Of a stretch of DNA of 13,005 bases, positions 1-6,424 are shown piece after piece (within the stretch, counting starts at the first letter, position 1; the number at the start of each line of letters is the position of its first letter). The notes under the pieces were generated by a model. That model made no database searches. It was not told where the DNA came from and was given only the letters and a program-made list of their open reading frames with translations. The translations under genes were made by a program, and so were the position numbers. This DNA is from Anaerolineales bacterium UBA5069 (GTDB taxonomy: Bacteria; Chloroflexota; Anaerolineae; Caldilineales; Caldilineaceae), in the NCBI GenBank assembly GCA_002415895.1, contig DIAV01000073.1, positions 1 to 13,005 on the forward strand. The letters run 5' to 3'.

Positions 1-186
1 CAACGCAAAGCCACAAAGGTGCGCAACGCAACCCATAGCACAGCAACAGTGGAACACAGATAACGGCGGAAACTGCAGGGATCACTGCGGATATCTGCAT
101 GTATCTATGCTTGTTCCGCCCTTATCTGTGTTCATGGTTGTGGCCTTGCTATGCGTTGCTTCGCGCTCCTGCGCGACTTTGCGTTG
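1..186. repeat. Long imperfect palindrome (dispersed-repeat-like)
   Basis: This gene-free stretch is an imperfect inverted repeat with arms of about 71-73 bases and a 42-base central part. The left arm is 1-71 and the right arm 114-186. Perfect or near-perfect blocks are CAACGCAAAG (1-10) against CTTTGCGTTG (177-186), CATAGCA (34-40) against TGCTATG (148-154), and a 19-base block at 53-71 against 114-132 with one mismatch. The left arm begins at the first base of the window, so the element may continue outside. It lies about 33 bases beyond the rfbC-like stop, so a transcript of that operon could fold into it and be ended or stabilised by it. Patterns of this kind (CGCAAAG and AACACAGAT motifs) occur as dispersed intergenic repeats in several bacteria. 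Whether this one is dispersed cannot be seen here. Confidence 0.7.
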
Positions 187-219
187 AGATTCGGCTGTGG
201 GTTTCACTGCGGTATCACT

Positions 220-786
220 TCAGGCTTCGTCTGTCTCGCCGCCATTCCATCTGGGCAGGTGCGCGCGCGGAATCGCGCGCAGGAGCGGGTTGGCCTGGTC
301 GCGCCCGGAAAGAATGGGCATGTCGGCCTGCCAGTCCATCGCAAGCTCTGGGTCGTTCCAGGCAATGCCCAACTCATCCCCACCGTCATAGTAATTGTCA
401 ACCAGATAGGTGAGCGTCACATCTGTAAGGGCAAGGAAGCCATGCGCCACGCCCGCGGGTATGAAAATGCCGATGGGGTTGTCATCACCAATTTCAATGG
501 TTTGGCTGCGGCCAAAGGCGGGCGAGCCGACCCGCAGGTCGGCCATGCCCACGCGCATACGTCCAGCCGGTACGTACCAATAGTCCACCTGGCGAAAGTG
601 GTAGTGCAAGCCGCGCAACACGCCGGCGCGGCTGTCGCTGCGGTTTGTCTGCACAATCTGCCACGAACGCTCGGGGAACCACTCTTTGCGAAAGGTCTCC
701 ATGAAGCGGCCGCGCTCATCGGCAAAGGAGCGCAAGTGCGCAAACCTGACGCCGGGGATGATGGTTGATTCAGTAATTTCTGTCAT
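220..786 (-). CDS. dTDP-4-dehydrorhamnose 3,5-epimerase family protein (RmlC/RfbC-like cupin)
   Basis: A 188-residue cupin of the RmlC family, which epimerises C3 and/or C5 of dTDP-4-keto-6-deoxyglucose for rhamnose and related surface sugars. Seen in the sequence: the RGLHYH motif (residues 58-63, with the catalytic-base His61), RVGSPAFG (86-92), the second His in AHGF (His115), Tyr127 and NYYD (131-134), and the WNDPEL segment with Asp145. The lysine of classical RmlC that follows the RGLH motif is replaced by Asp68 in QVDYWYV, so this is a divergent subfamily and may catalyse only one epimerisation or act on another sugar. The ATG at 786 overlaps the hisG stop as ATGA and was chosen over an upstream in-frame extension to 888, which has no family resemblance. 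It is the last gene of the his operon and is probably translationally coupled. No other nucleotide-sugar gene is in the window. Confidence 0.88.
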   Translation of the reverse strand: MTEITESTIIPGVRFAHLRSFADERGRFMETFRKEWFPERSWQIVQTNRSDSRAGVLRGLHYHFRQVDYWYVPAGRMRVGMADLRVGSPAFGRSQTIEIGDDNPIGIFIPAGVAHGFLALTDVTLTYLVDNYYDGGDELGIAWNDPELAMDWQADMPILSGRDQANPLLRAIPRAHLPRWNGGETDEA

Positions 787-1457
787 GGTTGGCGCACCGG
801 ATCGTTGCTGGCCTGGGCGGGCTGCGTGCGCAGCGCATTGCCAAGCAGAGTAATCAGATTCTGGATTGGTGTGGCTTTGAGGCGCCATGCAGCGCGATTG
901 GCAATCAGCACGGCTTGGCTGTGCATAATCACGCGCAATTCCTTGAGGCCATTGGCGCGCAGGGTTGAGCCGGAATCCACGAGGTCCACGATGAGGTCAG
1001 CAAGGCCCACAAGTGGCCCGAGCTCCACAGAGCCGCCAAGCTCGATAATTTCGGCGTTGACGCCGCGCTCGCGGAAGAAGGTGGATGCGAGGCGCGGAAA
1101 CTTGGTTACGACGCGTGGCTGGCTCTCATAGCGCAAGGGCGTGTCTGCGCGTGTTAGCGGGCCGGCCAGCGAAAGGCGGCAGTGGCCAAAAGGAAGCAGC
1201 AGCGGCTCGTAAACGCTGCGCTGGCTCTCGCGCAGCACATCAAGGCCGCAGATGCCCAGGTCGGCCGCGCCATATTCAACGTAGGTTGGCACGTCAATCG
1301 GCTTGGCAAGCAGGTAGCGGAGTGCGCCGTCGCTGCTGTCAACCACAAGGCGGCGGCCGAAGTCGGCTGGAATTGGCAACCCGGCTCGCGCAAAGAGCGC
1401 AAGCGAATCATCGGAGAGGCGGCCCTTGGGGAGTGCGATCACGATGGGGTCGTTCAT
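783..1457 (-). CDS. hisG: ATP phosphoribosyltransferase, short-form catalytic subunit HisG
   Basis: Catalyses the first step of histidine synthesis, joining ATP and PRPP to give N1-phosphoribosyl-ATP, in the cytoplasm. The protein is 224 residues, typical of the short HisG form that lacks the C-terminal regulatory ACT-like domain and needs HisZ. Visible motifs are the N-terminal IALPKGRL (7-14), EYGAADLGICG (61-71) and the PRPP-binding stretch DLIVDLVDSGSTLRANGL (154-171). The start was set at the ATG at 1457: its ATGA overlaps the hisZ stop, and GAGG lies 7 bases upstream. An in-frame GTG two codons earlier (1463) is less likely. The gene sits between hisZ and the rfbC-like gene with ATGA overlaps on both sides. 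Histidine feedback would be expected to act through HisZ. Confidence 0.96.
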   Translation of the reverse strand: MNDPIVIALPKGRLSDDSLALFARAGLPIPADFGRRLVVDSSDGALRYLLAKPIDVPTYVEYGAADLGICGLDVLRESQRSVYEPLLLPFGHCRLSLAGPLTRADTPLRYESQPRVVTKFPRLASTFFRERGVNAEIIELGGSVELGPLVGLADLIVDLVDSGSTLRANGLKELRVIMHSQAVLIANRAAWRLKATPIQNLITLLGNALRTQPAQASNDPVRQP

Positions 1458-2719
1458 GCGCACACCTCGGCCAGCAGGGCGCGCGCCAAGGCGTCGCCCA
1501 CCGGCACGGATTCTGGAGAAGACCCGACACGCAGGCGCTGAAAGGCAGCGCCCGACCAGTGAAGGACGATTTTGACGCCCACCAGCTGCGCGTAGTCAAG
1601 CAGAGGGGTAGCATCACGATGCGCCAGGTCAACAGCAACACGCAGCCCTGCGCGGCGCAAAGTCTCAAGCGCGGCGTGTGCGTCAGCATTGCCCTGCGTA
1701 GAGGCGAGCACGTGGGGCGCAAGCGGGCGCGCCGGTGCGGCGTTGGGGCGCAAAGCGAGGAGCAGGCGATCGAGGATCAGCGCAGCGCCCACGGCAGGTT
1801 GCGGCGCACCAAAGCTACCCACGAGGTGATCGTAGCGTCCGCCGCTTGCCAGCGCAAAACCCAGCCGGGCGCTCAGCGCCTCAAAAGTCATTCCCGTGTA
1901 GTAGCCGAGGTTGTGAATCTCGGTGAGGTCCACGTAGACGCGCTGGTCGAGGCCGTGGCCGCGCAGCGCATCCAGAATGGCGCGCAGGTTGACGAGTGCC
2001 GCGCGCATGGCATCGTTGAGACAAAGCGCATCTGCGCGTGCCAGTAAGGTCGCCGCGTCATTGCTGCTGAGGTGGGGCAGCCCGGCGACGGCGGCACGCG
2101 CTGCGGCAGGCAGGTCGGTTGCCTGGAGAAAGTCGATGAGCGCGCCCTCGCTGTTGCGGTCTACGGCGGTCAGCAGAGCCTCCTTTGCGCGCGCGGGCAG
2201 CGCCAACGCGGCCAGCAGCGCATGGAAGTAGCCAAGGTGACCCAGCGCCAGGCGCACATCCGGCAGGCCGGCTGTCTCGAGTGCACGCACGGTGAGGGCC
2301 AGCACTTCGGCATCGGCTGCCGCTTCGGATGCGCCGATCAATTCAATGCCCGCCTGCCAGAACTCGCGCTGCATCCCCGCTTGCGTATCTGCATAGCGAA
2401 AGACGCTGCCTGCGTAACAGAAACGCTGCGGCATGGGCAAATCATGCAGGCGCGTGGCCACAAGGCGGGCAACGGGAATGGTCATGTCGGCGCGTAGCGC
2501 AAGCGCGCTGCCGTCGCGGTCAACAAAGCGGTAAAGCTCGGACTGCAACTCGGGATTGGCGCGTTGCGCCAGTGTTTCCACATATTCGAAGGCAGGGGGC
2601 AGGACATCGCCATAGCCCCAGGCGCGGAAGAGCGCGAGGATATCGGCCTCCAGCGCGCGCCTGCGTGCGGCTTCGCCCCAAAAGTAGTCGGCAACGCCGC
2701 GCGGAATAGGCGCGGGCAT
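1454..2719 (-). CDS. hisZ: ATP phosphoribosyltransferase regulatory subunit HisZ
   Basis: A paralogue of histidyl-tRNA synthetase that has lost charging activity and forms the regulatory partner of short HisG, where it mediates histidine inhibition. Family features in order are the N-terminal IPRGVADYF, a motif-2-like block ALRADMTIPVARLVA (HisRS has a Glu-Gly-Thr segment here), FRYADTQAGMQREFWQAGIELIG, the GYYTGMTFEA block and SGGRYDHLVGSFG. It is 421 residues from the ATG at 2719, which places the family's usual N-terminus directly at the start. A TTG at 2797 in the same frame would add 26 low-complexity residues. Neither start has a clear Shine-Dalgarno sequence, so the start is moderately uncertain. 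The stop overlaps the hisG ATG (ATGA). It is the first gene of the operon, and a separate full histidyl-tRNA synthetase would be expected elsewhere in the genome. Confidence 0.93.
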   Translation of the reverse strand: MPAPIPRGVADYFWGEAARRRALEADILALFRAWGYGDVLPPAFEYVETLAQRANPELQSELYRFVDRDGSALALRADMTIPVARLVATRLHDLPMPQRFCYAGSVFRYADTQAGMQREFWQAGIELIGASEAAADAEVLALTVRALETAGLPDVRLALGHLGYFHALLAALALPARAKEALLTAVDRNSEGALIDFLQATDLPAAARAAVAGLPHLSSNDAATLLARADALCLNDAMRAALVNLRAILDALRGHGLDQRVYVDLTEIHNLGYYTGMTFEALSARLGFALASGGRYDHLVGSFGAPQPAVGAALILDRLLLALRPNAAPARPLAPHVLASTQGNADAHAALETLRRAGLRVAVDLAHRDATPLLDYAQLVGVKIVLHWSGAAFQRLRVGSSPESVPVGDALARALLAEVCA

Positions 2720-2839
2720 GGCCGCATGCGGGTTGGCAGCGTCGGATGCGAACAGCGTCGTGAGCGGGCCTTGGTTGGCGGCGGATTGGACTGGCAAGAT
2801 GAATGGCTCGTGTTTGCAGAATCAGGACATTGAGCAGGG

Positions 2840-2848
2840 AGTATAGCA
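2840..2848 (-). promoter_or_regulatory. Extended -10 promoter element for the hisZ operon
   Basis: The minus strand reads TGCTATACT, an extended -10 (TGN before TATACT). No good -35 hexamer is found 16-18 bases upstream, which fits extended -10 promoters. Transcription would start around 2830-2833, giving a leader of about 110 bases to the hisZ ATG at 2719. The only ATG at the predicted 5' end (2830) is followed by one codon and a stop. Confidence 0.5.
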
Positions 2849-2854
2849 CAGCTT

Positions 2855-2871
2855 TGTCGGGATACCCGACA
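2855..2871. promoter_or_regulatory. Perfect 17-base palindrome, candidate operator
   Basis: TGTCGGGATACCCGACA has 7-base arms around a 3-base centre. It is centred about 30 bases upstream of the predicted hisZ-operon start site, overlapping where a -35 contact would be, and lies 45 bases upstream of the predicted -35 of the divergent SRAP gene. The position suits a repressor of the his operon or a regulator of both directions. The regulator is not identified. Confidence 0.5.
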
Positions 2872-2915
2872 CAAGAGCCGTATTATGAATGACCGACGAT
2901 TGCACGAAAGTCGCA

Positions 2916-2944
2916 TTGATTTGTGGGCTACTCATTGCTATACT
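2916..2944 (+). promoter_or_regulatory. Sigma-70-type promoter of the SRAP gene, predicted leaderless
   Basis: A -35 TTGATT (2916-2921), a 17-base spacer and an extended -10 TGCTATACT (hexamer 2939-2944) are present. Counting standard distances, the +1 base falls on 2951, the A of the ATG of the downstream gene. There is no Shine-Dalgarno sequence. The -10 is identical to that of the divergent his promoter. Confidence 0.65.
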
Positions 2945-2950
2945 CGTTGC

Positions 2951-3640
2951 ATGTGTGGACGATTTGTCTTGCGGGCCTCGCCCGAACAACTGAAATCGCT
3001 CTTTGATCTGCCTGAAGAGCCGTATCTTGAGCCGCGCTACAACATTGCGCCCACGCAGCCCGTGGGCATCGTGCGCATCAAACCCGAGACGGCCCAGCGC
3101 GAGTGGGCGCTTGTCCTCTGGGGGCTCATCCCCTCCTGGGCCAAAGATCCGTCAATTGGCCAGAAGATGATTAACGCGCGTGCTGAAACTGTTGCCGAAA
3201 AGCCATCATATCGCGCAGCATTCAAACGGCGGCGCTGTCTTGTACCGGCGTCGGGATTCTACGAGTGGAAAAAGGGCGCCAGCGGCAAGACGCCCCATTT
3301 TATTACGACCGCCGACGAAAGCCCCTTTGCCATTGCCGGGCTGTGGGAGACGTGGCAAAGCCCGGATGGCGGCGAGCTGTCCACCTGTACGCTGCTTACA
3401 ACCGAGGCAAACGACCTGGTGAGCGATCTGCATGATCGTATGCCGGTGATCATTGCGCCCGAGGATTACGCCATGTGGCTCGGCTCCGGCCGCGAAGAAA
3501 CGCCCGAGGCGCTGGCCAGCCTGCGCCATTTGCTGCGTCCCTATCCTGACGAGAAGATGCAGATGTGGCCGGTAAGCACGCAGGTCAACAATGTACGCAA
3601 CGAGGGTGCGGGTTGCATTGAGCCGTTGATTTCGGCCTGA
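2951..3640 (+). CDS. SRAP domain protein (YedK/HMCES family), abasic-site DNA-protein crosslinker
   Basis: Proteins of this family bind abasic sites in single-stranded DNA at replication forks and form a thiazolidine crosslink through the amino-terminal cysteine, shielding the lesion. The 229-residue protein has all the key residues: Cys2 exposed after removal of Met1, Asn75 in INARAET, Glu105 in GFYEW and His161 in HDRMPVI, matching the E. coli YedK pattern (C2, N75, E105, H160). YNIAPTQ (30-36) and the WGLIPSWAKD block are also present. The start must be the ATG at 2951 so that cysteine is residue 2. An in-frame ATG at 2885 would destroy this chemistry and lies upstream of the promoter. It is a single-gene unit, divergent from hisZ, and ends at a hairpin terminator shared with the convergent carotenoid operon. 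Confidence 0.97.
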   Translation: MCGRFVLRASPEQLKSLFDLPEEPYLEPRYNIAPTQPVGIVRIKPETAQREWALVLWGLIPSWAKDPSIGQKMINARAETVAEKPSYRAAFKRRRCLVPASGFYEWKKGASGKTPHFITTADESPFAIAGLWETWQSPDGGELSTCTLLTTEANDLVSDLHDRMPVIIAPEDYAMWLGSGREETPEALASLRHLLRPYPDEKMQMWPVSTQVNNVRNEGAGCIEPLISA

Positions 3641-3660
3641 TGCGAGCAGGATACATGTGG

Positions 3661-3704
3661 CACAGACAGGGGGGCGGCTCACCATGGGCCGCCCTCTTTC
3701 TGTG
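3661..3704. terminator. Hairpin between convergent genes, probable bidirectional terminator
   Basis: CACAGA (3661-3666) pairs with TCTGTG (3699-3704), and GGGCGGC (3672-3678) pairs perfectly with GCCGCCC (3688-3694). AGGG (3668-3671) pairs with TCTT (3695-3698), including G-T pairs, which leaves only C3667 bulged. The result is a stem of about 17 base pairs with a 9-base loop. It begins 20 bases after the SRAP stop and lies directly after the glycosyltransferase stop on the other strand. The T-tract is short on the plus strand (TTT after the stem) and absent on the minus strand, so efficiency is uncertain. Confidence 0.7.
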
Positions 3705-3709
3705 TTTCG

Positions 3710-4876
3710 CTAGCGTGCCGGCAACGTTCGCCCCTTCCACACCGGGCCGCCGCGGCTGACACGCCACCAGATCGCCTGCAAGGCAATGCGCGTCATCAGC
3801 AGCACAGAAACAGGCATCAGCAGCGCATCGCGCAGAGGTTGGCGCGCTGTAAGCGCCGTGCTGGTGCGCAGGGCAATCCCCAGCAGCCCGGCTGTCAGCG
3901 GCAGAATCGGCCAACCAGGCCCACTCTCCAGCCCAAAGCCGACGAACAGCCACAGCCACGGCAAGACAAACAAGGCGAGGTGAAAGAGGGTGGAAAGGAG
4001 CAGAAAGGGAATTGAATTCAGGTGGCCGGCCAGAATGTTCTTGGCGTAGCCGTCGCGCACATGCTGCCAGTCGGTGTACATGCGCGCCTGCACCAGGCCC
4101 GCTCCATCAGCCAGGCGCAAGCACTGGCCCGCGCCTTTGATGCGCTGGGCAAGCAGGACATCTTCGAGGACGCGATCGCGCACGGCCGCGTGGCCGCCAC
4201 AGGCCGCGTATGCCTCACGCGCGAAGAGCAGGCACTGGCCATTTGCCGCCGCAGCCTGCTTGTGCGGCAAGCCATGCACCCACTGCACAGGTAAATAGGC
4301 CAGCAGCGCAAAGCTCATGAGCGGCACCACCAGCCGCTCGGACCAACTCTCCATCCGCTGCGTTGGCCACACCGAAAGCAGCCCCGCGCGCATGGCCTGC
4401 TGTGCGGCGACGGTGGCCATGAGAGCGCTCGGGTGCCAGGCCACGTCGGCATCGGTGAAGAGCAGCAGGTCGTTGTGTGCGGCTTGCGCGAGTTGATGGC
4501 AGGCCCAGGGCTTGCCCACCCAGCCGTGCGGCAGCGGCGCGCCCGCAAGCACATGCAGGCGCGGGTCTCCACGGCCCGCCCGCAGCGCAATGGCGGCTGT
4601 GGCGTCAGTCGACTGGTCATCGAGGACGATCACTTCAATGCGCCCCGGGTAGCACTGCGCCAGCAGCAAGCGCACCGTAGCGCCAATCGCGTCGGCCTCA
4701 TTGCGCGCGGGAATAAGCACAGAGACGGATGGCGCGCGCGGTTCGCTTGCGTGCTGTGGCCCCACTGCATCCGCGGTTGCAAGGCGCGGGAAGTGGCGGT
4801 AATTCTCCAGTGCGACGACGAGGAGTATGAGCAACGCAGCGATTGACGGCACTGTAATGACCACCAGCCAACTCAT
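3710..4876 (-). CDS. Membrane-associated GT2 glycosyltransferase, probable carotenoid glycosyltransferase (CruG/CrtQ-like)
   Basis: A 388-residue family 2 glycosyltransferase. An N-terminal membrane anchor (about residues 4-23) is followed by a GT-A domain: SVLIPARNE (52-60), VLDDQSTD with the Asp86-Asp87 pair, the DAD metal site (Asp142-Asp144) and the acceptor-side VLEDVLLAQRIK with Glu238-Asp239. The C-terminal region has hydrophobic segments (about 287-375) and ends with a VWKGRTL signature seen in this branch. Relatives include enzymes that glycosylate carotenoid hydroxyls, such as cyanobacterial CruG and staphylococcal CrtQ. The neighbourhood supports that role: CruF, which would create the hydroxyl acceptor, is two genes upstream. 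The ATG at 4876 overlaps the plsY-like stop (ATGA) and has GGAAG upstream. It is the last gene of the operon. The sugar donor cannot be told from sequence. Confidence 0.85.
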   Translation of the reverse strand: MSWLVVITVPSIAALLILLVVALENYRHFPRLATADAVGPQHASEPRAPSVSVLIPARNEADAIGATVRLLLAQCYPGRIEVIVLDDQSTDATAAIALRAGRGDPRLHVLAGAPLPHGWVGKPWACHQLAQAAHNDLLLFTDADVAWHPSALMATVAAQQAMRAGLLSVWPTQRMESWSERLVVPLMSFALLAYLPVQWVHGLPHKQAAAANGQCLLFAREAYAACGGHAAVRDRVLEDVLLAQRIKGAGQCLRLADGAGLVQARMYTDWQHVRDGYAKNILAGHLNSIPFLLLSTLFHLALFVLPWLWLFVGFGLESGPGWPILPLTAGLLGIALRTSTALTARQPLRDALLMPVSVLLMTRIALQAIWWRVSRGGPVWKGRTLPAR

Positions 4877-5538
4877 GGTTTACTGCTTCCTGTGGGCGCG
4901 TTGCGCCAGAGCGGCGGCTTTGCAAGGTCGGCCCTATGCTTGTAGATGAGGATCGCCATCTGCAGCAGCCAGGCCAGCAGCAAAACAGACGGCGCAGGGC
5001 GTGTCACGAGGCCATTCCACGCGGGCGGCGTGAGCAGCAGCCATGCCAGCATGAAGATCATTGCACCCATGACGGCCCAGCCGTTCGCGCGCACAATTCG
5101 TGTAGTCAGTAATAGACCAATGCCAAGCAGCGTCGGCCCTTCCCAAATTGTCAGCCCCGCCCAGGCTCCGAATGTGGCGGCGACGGCCTTGCCACCATGG
5201 CCGCCCAACAGGGGCGAGAAGGCATGGCCGGCGACAGGCGCGACTGCCACAAGGGCCAGCGGCCAGCCGTCTATCCCCACCCACAAATAGGCCAGCCCAA
5301 CCGGAATGGCGGCTTTGAAGCCGTCGAGCAGAGCGGCTGCTGCAAACGCGGCCTTGCCGCCGCGCCCCTCGCCCGCTGCGCGCAGCACATTGGTTGCGCC
5401 GGGATTGGCATCACCATAGGCGCGAATGTCGGCGCGCAGCAGCCAGCGGCCAATCCACAGCGAAAAGGGCAGCGACCCGGCTGCAAATGCAATGAGCGCC
5501 CAGAGCAATGTTGTGGTGAAAGGCACAGTCGGCGTCAT
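4873..5538 (-). CDS. PlsY-family acyl-phosphate acyltransferase, divergent copy within the carotenoid operon
   Basis: A polytopic membrane protein of 221 residues resembling PlsY, which transfers a fatty acyl group from acyl-phosphate to glycerol-3-phosphate. The three PlsY motifs are recognisable but altered. GSLPFSLWIG is at 21-30. GDANPGATNVLR (42-53) stands where the usual form is G-S-G-N-x-G-A-T-N. The next block reads LDGFKAA (71-77) where LDxxKG is usual. GHAFSPLLGGHGGKAVA (104-120) corresponds to GHxFxxxxxFxGGKGVA. Several hydrophobic segments agree with an inner-membrane location. The ATG at 5538 was chosen; a TTG two codons upstream is possible. Its stop overlaps the glycosyltransferase start, so the two are translationally coupled. 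It could be the housekeeping PlsY, but its place between cruF and a carotenoid-type glycosyltransferase and its non-canonical motifs suggest an alternative acceptor such as a carotenoid glycoside. That role is an inference. Confidence 0.88.
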   Translation of the reverse strand: MTPTVPFTTTLLWALIAFAAGSLPFSLWIGRWLLRADIRAYGDANPGATNVLRAAGEGRGGKAAFAAAALLDGFKAAIPVGLAYLWVGIDGWPLALVAVAPVAGHAFSPLLGGHGGKAVAATFGAWAGLTIWEGPTLLGIGLLLTTRIVRANGWAVMGAMIFMLAWLLLTPPAWNGLVTRPAPSVLLLAWLLQMAILIYKHRADLAKPPLWRNAPTGSSKP

Positions 5539-5582
5539 GCGCAATTGCCTGACATTTTAGAAATGGTGGAAATACTGTGGAC

Positions 5583-6410
5583 TTACGGGTGGTCGTCATG
5601 CATCGAGGCGGCCAAGGGTGCGTTCTGCCATGAGGCCCACCACGCCGCCGCCACAAAAGCGCCCATACCCACAAAGCCTGCAGCGGCCGGGCCGGGCATG
5701 GCCCAGAAGAGCCCCAGCCCCACAGATTGCAGCGCCCATGTGGCAGTGTAGATGATGAGCAGCGGGCGGCGTGGTGGCAGCGGGGGACGGACGAGCGCCA
5801 GCGCGACCCAGGAAAGCAGAAATGCGCTCAGAATCCAGCCAAAGTAGTTGATCACGGGAATACCAAAGTAGGCCCCCGGCCGCGCCCACACCCAGTACCC
5901 CCACGCCACCATTTGGGGATCCAGGAAGAGGTCCCACGCAGCAAAGGCAAATGCCGCGACAATCGCCACGGGCAGCGGCCTCCACGTGCGCGCCAGCAGC
6001 GCGCCTACGGCCCATGCCGGCGGCAACATCATCAGCCATGCCAGCGGGATGAGGAGCGGCACGCCGCCCACCTGTGGCCGCAGCAGCGTGGTGTAGTCGT
6101 ATTCCCCAAAAGGCAGGCCGGTTGTGCTGCCCACAAACTCCACGGCCCAGGCCAGAGGCAGCACAAGCGCTGCCACACGCAGCGTCGTGCGCGCGCCCCA
6201 GCCTACCCAAAGCACGGCCAACGAGGCTGCTGCCTGCATGAGTACGCTCAGCGACGTGGCCCAGTGGAGTACGCTGTCGCCATACACCCAGCGCAAAATG
6301 GGTATGGAGATCATCACGAGCAGCCAAGCGCCAATCAACCACCAGAATGGGCTGATGGTGGACGCAGACTCAGGCTTGGATTTGGATGAGTCCAGCGAAC
6401 GGACGTGCAT
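5583..6410 (-). CDS. cruF: Carotenoid 1',2'-hydratase CruF-type membrane protein
   Basis: Members of this family (bacterioruberin/carotenoid biosynthesis protein) add water to the terminal C1'=C2' double bond of an acyclic psi-end, giving a 1'-hydroxy carotenoid. The 275-residue protein has multiple membrane segments and the family's conserved motifs: EFVGSTTGLPFGEYDY (91-106), GGVPLLIPLAW (115-125), DLFLDPQM (160-167), GYWVWARPGAYFGIP (171-185) and NYFGW (188-192). The ATG at 6410 was preferred because GAGAAG lies upstream and it gives a 14-base gap after the hydrolase; a GTG at 6440 would overlap that gene and has no ribosome site. It is separated from the plsY-like gene by 44 bases. With CrtYcd and CrtO upstream, the natural substrate is likely gamma-carotene or its keto derivative. 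Confidence 0.88.
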   Translation of the reverse strand: MHVRSLDSSKSKPESASTISPFWWLIGAWLLVMISIPILRWVYGDSVLHWATSLSVLMQAAASLAVLWVGWGARTTLRVAALVLPLAWAVEFVGSTTGLPFGEYDYTTLLRPQVGGVPLLIPLAWLMMLPPAWAVGALLARTWRPLPVAIVAAFAFAAWDLFLDPQMVAWGYWVWARPGAYFGIPVINYFGWILSAFLLSWVALALVRPPLPPRRPLLIIYTATWALQSVGLGLFWAMPGPAAAGFVGMGAFVAAAWWASWQNAPLAASMHDDHP

Positions 6411-6424
6411 GGAGACTTCTCGTT

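Noticed and set aside
1..186. tRNA, small structured RNA or CRISPR repeat in the first 186 bases
   Set aside because: There is no cloverleaf, no T-loop motif and no regularly spaced direct repeats; the structure is one long inverted repeat.
260..285. GCGCGCG/CGCGCGC inverted repeat near the rfbC-like 3' end
   Set aside because: It lies within coding sequence (Arg-Ala-rich C-terminus) and is explained by GC-rich codons.
151..768. Open frame of 205 codons on the plus strand starting in the palindrome
   Set aside because: It is antisense to the rfbC-like gene and begins inside the inverted repeat; no similarity is recognised.
1085..2047. Open frame of 320 codons on the plus strand
   Set aside because: It lies antisense to hisG and hisZ, has no family-like motif and is a by-product of GC-rich codon use. 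The minus-strand proteins are unmistakable.
1454..2719. Annotation as histidyl-tRNA synthetase
   Set aside because: The motif-2 region reads ADMT rather than the synthetase Glu-Gly-Thr pattern, and adjacency to a short HisG identifies it as HisZ.
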